A stretch of DNA of 16,822 nucleotides from JACDAN01 sp035697545 (GTDB taxonomy: Bacteria; Actinomycetota; Thermoleophilia; Gaiellales; Gaiellaceae), in assembly GCA_035697545.1 (NCBI GenBank), contig DASSCT010000090.1, positions 1 to 16,822 on the forward strand. Direction: 5' to 3'. Under the pieces are notes generated by a model, which saw only the letters and a list, made by a program, of their open reading frames with translations, searched no databases and was not told where the DNA came from. The position numbers and the translations under genes were made by a program. Shown here piece after piece: positions 13,597 to 16,822 of the stretch (position 1 is the stretch's first letter; the number at the start of each line of letters is the position of its first letter).

Positions 13597-14402
13597 TACT
13601 CCGGGTCGACCCGTAGCCGCACCTCGGTACCGGCTCGCACGCCGAAGGTCTGAGCCGCATTACCGCGGGAGATCGCTAGGGCGATGTTCCGGTAGGCGTC
13701 CTCGTAGAGGACGATGTCCCCGACACCGGCCTCGGCGAAAGCCCGGGCCGCGAGCGCGTAGAAGCGATCCATCGCGAGCTCGACCTCGACTCGACGCCCG
13801 GGCACGATCCCGAGCGGCTCGAGCTGGTCCGCATGGACGTTCAGCTGGATGTTTCCGAAGCGGTCGACGTAGAGGCACCGCGCCCGGATGCGGCGCTCGC
13901 CGATCTCCGGTTGCGGAATCTCGAGCCGGACGAGTGAGTCGGTGTCGACTGACTCCCCGAGCCTCGCTGGATCGAGTCCGGTCGAGAGGTGTGCCGCGGC
14001 GGGAGCGAAGACGTCGCGGCCGTGGAAGGTCGCCGAGACCGGCTCGAGCGCGTAGCTCCGGTTCGTGATGTCGTAGGCGGCCACGACGCCGCCGAGCCGC
14101 TCGGCGGCGGGAACCAGCAGCCCGTTGTCGGGGCCGACGAGCAGCCGCCCATCCCCGGTGCGGACGACGAGCGCCCGTCTCGGAGTGCCCACATCGGGAT
14201 CGACGACGGCGAGGTGAACGCCCTCCGGCATGTAGGGAAGCGTGTTCGCGAGCACGAGCGCGCCCTGGAGAATGCTTTGCGGCTCGATCCCGTGCGTGAT
14301 GTCGATCACGTCCGCCTCCGGCGCGATTCGCTTGATCACGCCGCGACAGGTGCCGGCGAAGTCGTCCTCGACACCGAAGTCGGACAGGAACGTGACGAAC
14401 AC
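13596..14402 (-). CDS. SAM hydroxide adenosyltransferase (DUF62 SAM hydrolase)
   Basis: The 268-residue protein belongs to the DUF62 family, related to fluorinase and SalL chlorinase. Characterised members hydrolyse S-adenosylmethionine to adenosine and methionine using water. The diagnostic triad of the hydrolase group is present: Asp68 in AVVDPDVGT, Arg75 in TPRRALVV, and His127 in TFHGRDVFAPAAAHL. The start MFVTFLSDFGVEDDFAG and GPDNGLLVPAA are also typical, as is the C-terminal DRFGNIQLNV domain. There is no 23-residue fluorinase-type loop insertion. The GTG start lies 13 bases after hemD, with a weak ribosome site. The physiological purpose of the family is poorly understood. Its coupling to a methyltransferase suggests a SAM-related task, which is inference. 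Confidence 0.93.
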   Translation of the reverse strand: MFVTFLSDFGVEDDFAGTCRGVIKRIAPEADVIDITHGIEPQSILQGALVLANTLPYMPEGVHLAVVDPDVGTPRRALVVRTGDGRLLVGPDNGLLVPAAERLGGVVAAYDITNRSYALEPVSATFHGRDVFAPAAAHLSTGLDPARLGESVDTDSLVRLEIPQPEIGERRIRARCLYVDRFGNIQLNVHADQLEPLGIVPGRRVEVELAMDRFYALAARAFAEAGVGDIVLYEDAYRNIALAISRGNAAQTFGVRAGTEVRLRVDPE

Positions 14403-14415
14403 GTCGGCCGAGACG

Positions 14416-15042
14416 CTAACGCGTCGCTCTGATCACGGCGTCGACTAGGCCGTCGAGGTCATGGGTGGATGCCTCCTCGAGCACGTCGACTTCCGCTTCG
14501 GTAGCCGCTTTCGTCGTCTCGGGGCCGATCGAGACGACGGGCACTCCGAGCTCGAGGGCGGCGAGCGCCCGCGCTGCCGAGGGGGACGCGACGACCGCGA
14601 GATCCGCGTGCAGGGGCTTGTCGGGGATGAGCTCCCGAGTGCGGTACAACGGCTGGAAGTCGGCGCCGAGCTCGTCCACGAGCAGCCGGCGCGCGCCCTC
14701 CGCTCCGGCGAAGAGGACCCGGCCGGCAGGCCGCGGTAGGGCCTCCAGGAGGCCTTCCTGCGTCGAGACCGGCGGAACCAGGTCGGCGCCGCCGAGCCCT
14801 TCGGCAGTGGCCCGCCCAATCGCTGCCACGTTGCCTGGCCGCCCGCGCCCCCGGCGCCGCAGCTCGCGGGCGCCGGTCACGCTCGTCACGATTACCCAGT
14901 CGTACCCTCCGAGGTCGATGGGGTCGTCGCCGAGCGGCTCCACTGCGATCAGCGGCTCGCAGACGACCTCGTGGCCGAGGTCTCGGAGCCGCGCGGCGAG
15001 CTGCTCGTTGCGCCCCTCCGGCCTCGTGAGGAGGATCCTCAA
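14416..15042 (-). CDS. hemD: Uroporphyrinogen-III synthase
   Basis: This cytoplasmic enzyme closes and inverts the D ring of hydroxymethylbilane to give uroporphyrinogen III. The 208-residue product begins RILLTRPEGRNEQLAARL, the usual HemD opening. It shows VIVTSVTGARELRRR, a conserved VAAIGRATAEGL, VLFAGAEGARRLLVDEL and VVASPSAARALAAL, followed by VVSIGPETTKAA. These match the two-lobed family fold, which is poorly conserved in general. The start is inferred as TTG at 15042, overlapping the hemC stop as TTGA. There is no ribosome site, so reinitiation after hemC is likely. Longer in-frame readings up to 15204 only shadow hemC. Position after hemA and hemC supports the call. Confidence 0.9.
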   Translation of the reverse strand: MRILLTRPEGRNEQLAARLRDLGHEVVCEPLIAVEPLGDDPIDLGGYDWVIVTSVTGARELRRRGRGRPGNVAAIGRATAEGLGGADLVPPVSTQEGLLEALPRPAGRVLFAGAEGARRLLVDELGADFQPLYRTRELIPDKPLHADLAVVASPSAARALAALELGVPVVSIGPETTKAATEAEVDVLEEASTHDLDGLVDAVIRATR

Positions 15043-15863
15043 GGAACGAGGGCCACGAGCTCGGCTGCGAGTGCCGCCGGATCGTCGCCGGATCGTCGCT
15101 CGAGCCAGCTCCCGTCCTCGGCGGAGACCAGCGCAGTCAGCGTCGTTCCATCGTGGTGAGCGGCGACCGGGGCGAGGCAGCCCCCGCCGATGGCGGCGAC
15201 GCACACCCGTTCCGCCTCGACCCGCCGCCTGGTCTCGGCATCGTCGGCTTGGGCAACCTTCGTCTCCTCGCCCTCGCGAACCTGAAGCGCAAGCGCGCCC
15301 TGGCCGGCCTCGGGCAGCACCTCCTCGGGCTCGAGACGACGGTCGATCTCGTCGGAGAGCCCGAGCCGGTCGAGACCGCAGGCGGCGAGGACGACTGCAT
15401 CCAGACCCCGCTCGCCACGCTTGCGCAGCCTCGTGTCGATGTTCCCGCGGAGCGGCTCGATCCGAAGCTCCGGCTCGAGGGCGAGAAGCTGGGCGCGGCG
15501 GCGGATCGACGCCGTGCCGATCCGGAGCCCGGCCCTGAGCTCCGCGACGCCGCAGAGCGCGTCTCGCGCGTCCTCGCGCTCCAGGTAGGCGCCTACGACG
15601 AGACCCGTCGTGTCCGTGGAGGTCATGTCCTTCGCAGAGTGGACAGCGACGTCGATGCGACCCTGCAGCAGCGACTCCTCGAGCTCCTTCACGAAGACCC
15701 CCCGGCTGCCTATCTCTCCGAAGGGTTTGCTGCGGTCGCGGTCACCGGCCGTGGTGACCGGCACGATCGCGAATTCCACGCCCGGCACGCGCAGGCGCTC
15801 GATCGCGAGCTCCGCCTGCCTCAGCGCGAGGCGGCTACCCCTCGAGCCGATTCTCAGGACCAC
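15039..15863 (-). CDS. hemC: Hydroxymethylbilane synthase (porphobilinogen deaminase)
   Basis: The 274-residue enzyme condenses four porphobilinogens into hydroxymethylbilane on a dipyrromethane cofactor. Signatures are LRIGSRGSRLALRQAE (3-18), GVFVKELEESLL (55-66), HSAKDMTS with catalytic Asp79, GTASIRRRAQLL (116-127), LRGNIDTRL (138-146), EAGQGALALQ (185-194), and GGGCLAPV with cofactor-binding Cys229. It is about 35 residues shorter than E. coli HemC (about 310), mainly at the C-terminus, where only a reduced third domain remains. SAKDM replaces the commoner MKDVP. The GTG start lies 29 bases inside the end of hemA. The stop overlaps the TTG of hemD. Confidence 0.95.
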   Translation of the reverse strand: MVLRIGSRGSRLALRQAELAIERLRVPGVEFAIVPVTTAGDRDRSKPFGEIGSRGVFVKELEESLLQGRIDVAVHSAKDMTSTDTTGLVVGAYLEREDARDALCGVAELRAGLRIGTASIRRRAQLLALEPELRIEPLRGNIDTRLRKRGERGLDAVVLAACGLDRLGLSDEIDRRLEPEEVLPEAGQGALALQVREGEETKVAQADDAETRRRVEAERVCVAAIGGGCLAPVAAHHDGTTLTALVSAEDGSWLERRSGDDPAALAAELVALVP

Positions 15864-16822
15864 GACGCTCCTCGGCCGCCGCCTCCTTCAGACGCACGAT
15901 CGGCTCGTGCAGGAGCTTGTTGACGATCTGGCTCGTGAGCGACTCGACGGCGTCGCGCTCTCGTTCGGAGAGCCCCGCGAGCCGGCCGCTCGCCTTCGCC
16001 AGCTCGCCCCGACGGATCGCCTCCGCGCGTTCCCGGATCGCCGCGATCACGGGCACGACGTCGCGGGTCGCGAGCCAGTCGCGGAAACGCTCGGCCTCCC
16101 CGACCGCGATCGCCTCGGCCTTCGCAAACTCGGCCTCACGGCCCTGAAGCGTCTCCTGGACGACCGCCTCGAGATCGTCGATGTCGTAGAGGTAGCAGTC
16201 CGGGAGCTCGTTGATCGTGGGGTCGAGATCCCTCGGCACGGCTAGGTCGATCAGCAGCAGCGGGCGTCCTTTTCGAGCCCGCAAGGCACTCGCGACGTCG
16301 TTCTTGGTTAGAACGACGTCCGGCGAGCCCGTCGAGGAGACGAGGATGTCCGCCGTCTCGGCGACCTCGGCGACGCGCTCGAGCGGGATGGCCTCGCCGC
16401 CGAGCTGCTCTGCCAGTAGCCGGCCCCGCGAGGTCGTCCGGTTGGCCACGAACGAAAGCGTGGCGCCGCGTTTGACCAGCCGCCGCGCCGCCAGCGCCCC
16501 GATCTTGCCGGCGCCGACGATCGCGATCTGCGAGCCCTCGAGGTCGCCGAAGACCTGCGCCGCGAGCGCCGCCGCGGCCGACGAGGTCGTGCCCGGGCTC
16601 TCGGCGATCGCCGTGTCGGTCCGCACTTTCTTGCCGGCGTGCAGCGCGTCGCGGAAGAGCCGGTCGAGCATCGGCCCCACGCTCCCGCGTTCGTATGCCG
16701 TCCGCACCTGACCGAGGATCTCTCCCTCACCGGGAACGAGCGAGTCGAGCCCCGCCGCGACGCGGAAGAGATGGACGGCTGCTGCTTCCTGTTGCTTGCG
16801 ATAGAGGTACGGCTCGAGCTCG
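15835..16822 (-). CDS. hemA: Glutamyl-tRNA reductase, 5' end cut by the window
   Basis: The C-terminal 328 residues of the first committed enzyme of the C5 haem pathway are present; it reduces glutamyl-tRNA(Glu) to glutamate-1-semialdehyde with NADPH. The reading frame runs open to the window end at 16822. It includes LFRVAAGLDSLVPGEGEILGQVRTAYE, which places the true start outside the window; the internal GTG at 16707 is not the start. Visible are the linker GTTSSAAAALAAQVFG, the NADPH fold IAIVGAGKIGALAARRL, VANRT, VSSTGSPDVVL, LLLIDLAVPRDLDP, and the dimerisation helix ending LTSQIVNKLLHEPIVRLKE. The catalytic cysteine near residue 50 is outside. It overlaps hemC by 29 bases and leads the hem operon. 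Confidence 0.95.
   Translation of the reverse strand, partial: ELEPYLYRKQQEAAAVHLFRVAAGLDSLVPGEGEILGQVRTAYERGSVGPMLDRLFRDALHAGKKVRTDTAIAESPGTTSSAAAALAAQVFGDLEGSQIAIVGAGKIGALAARRLVKRGATLSFVANRTTSRGRLLAEQLGGEAIPLERVAEVAETADILVSSTGSPDVVLTKNDVASALRARKGRPLLLIDLAVPRDLDPTINELPDCYLYDIDDLEAVVQETLQGREAEFAKAEAIAVGEAERFRDWLATRDVVPVIAAIRERAEAIRRGELAKASGRLAGLSERERDAVESLTSQIVNKLLHEPIVRLKEAAAEERRGPENRLEG

Noticed and set aside
13596..14402. Fluorinase or chlorinase
   Set aside because: The Asp-Arg-His triad of the water-using DUF62 group is present, and the fluorinase-specific loop insertion is absent.
14465..15538. Plus-strand open frame antisense to hemD and hemC
   Set aside because: Composition is typical of a shadow frame (Arg/Ser/Pro-rich), and the opposite strand has clear haem enzymes.
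14416..15863. HemC-HemD fusion
   Set aside because: The hemC TGA is in place and hemD lies in another frame, with a TTGA overlap.
1..16822. CRISPR array, rRNA, phage or insertion sequence
   Set aside because: No regularly spaced repeats, rRNA-like stretches or transposase/phage motifs were found on either strand.

Overview
The window is a gene-dense, GC-rich stretch of bacterial chromosome. G or C dominates third codon positions, GTG and TTG starts are common, and many genes abut or overlap by a few bases. The gene content (a short FtsH, a YqhQ-like DUF1385 protein, a DUF62 SAM hydrolase beside hemA-hemC-hemD, and an ECF sigma factor with a membrane beta-propeller partner) suggests a high-GC actinobacterium. 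Deep-branching Thermoleophilia/Gaiellales-like lineages are my best guess. That placement is inference, because no rRNA or marker comparison is possible here. I see no phage, transposase, integrase, CRISPR array or plasmid gene.

Left part (1-4185). A minus-strand cluster runs from a single-transmembrane FtsH-type protease (757-2274) through methylmalonyl-CoA epimerase (342-743) to a 75-residue unknown protein (118-345). A 68-bp divergent spacer separates ftsH from a plus-strand pair: an ECF sigma factor (2343-2816) and a single-pass membrane protein with a TolB-like extracytoplasmic domain (2813-4185). The membrane protein is interrupted by a one-base frameshift near 3520-3545 in this sequence.

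Middle part (4196-9187). A nicotinamidase-like hydrolase (plus strand) and nicotinate phosphoribosyltransferase (minus strand) converge with an 8-bp overlap. Together they would turn nicotinamide into nicotinate mononucleotide for NAD salvage. The phosphoribosyltransferase is the last gene of a very tight minus-strand operon: methyltransferase, M20 peptidase, DUF1385 protein, pncB.

Right-centre (9199-12637). rarA and an OsmC-type peroxidase form a plus-strand pair whose rarA start lies only 11 bp from the divergent methyltransferase start. The OsmC gene converges on a metallophosphoesterase, and the two stop codons share one CTAG. Upstream of the phosphoesterase is an unusual fusion of a four-helix membrane domain with a methyltransferase.

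Right part (12638-16822). A non-coding island of about 200 bp contains two strong palindromic hairpins directly 3' of a tRNA-Phe(GAA) gene. Beyond it is a minus-strand operon, hemA (cut by the window edge), hemC, hemD, a SAM hydroxide adenosyltransferase and a small methyltransferase, ending at a clear intrinsic terminator (12937-12980). The first three make uroporphyrinogen III from glutamyl-tRNA together with enzymes encoded elsewhere.

Most of the window is housekeeping. The items most worth a second look are the sigma/membrane-propeller pair divergent from the minimal FtsH, the frameshift, the membrane-methyltransferase fusion, the palindrome cluster beside the tRNA, and the SAM-hydrolysing plus SAM-using pair attached to the haem operon. 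I did not find a clearly new multi-gene system.
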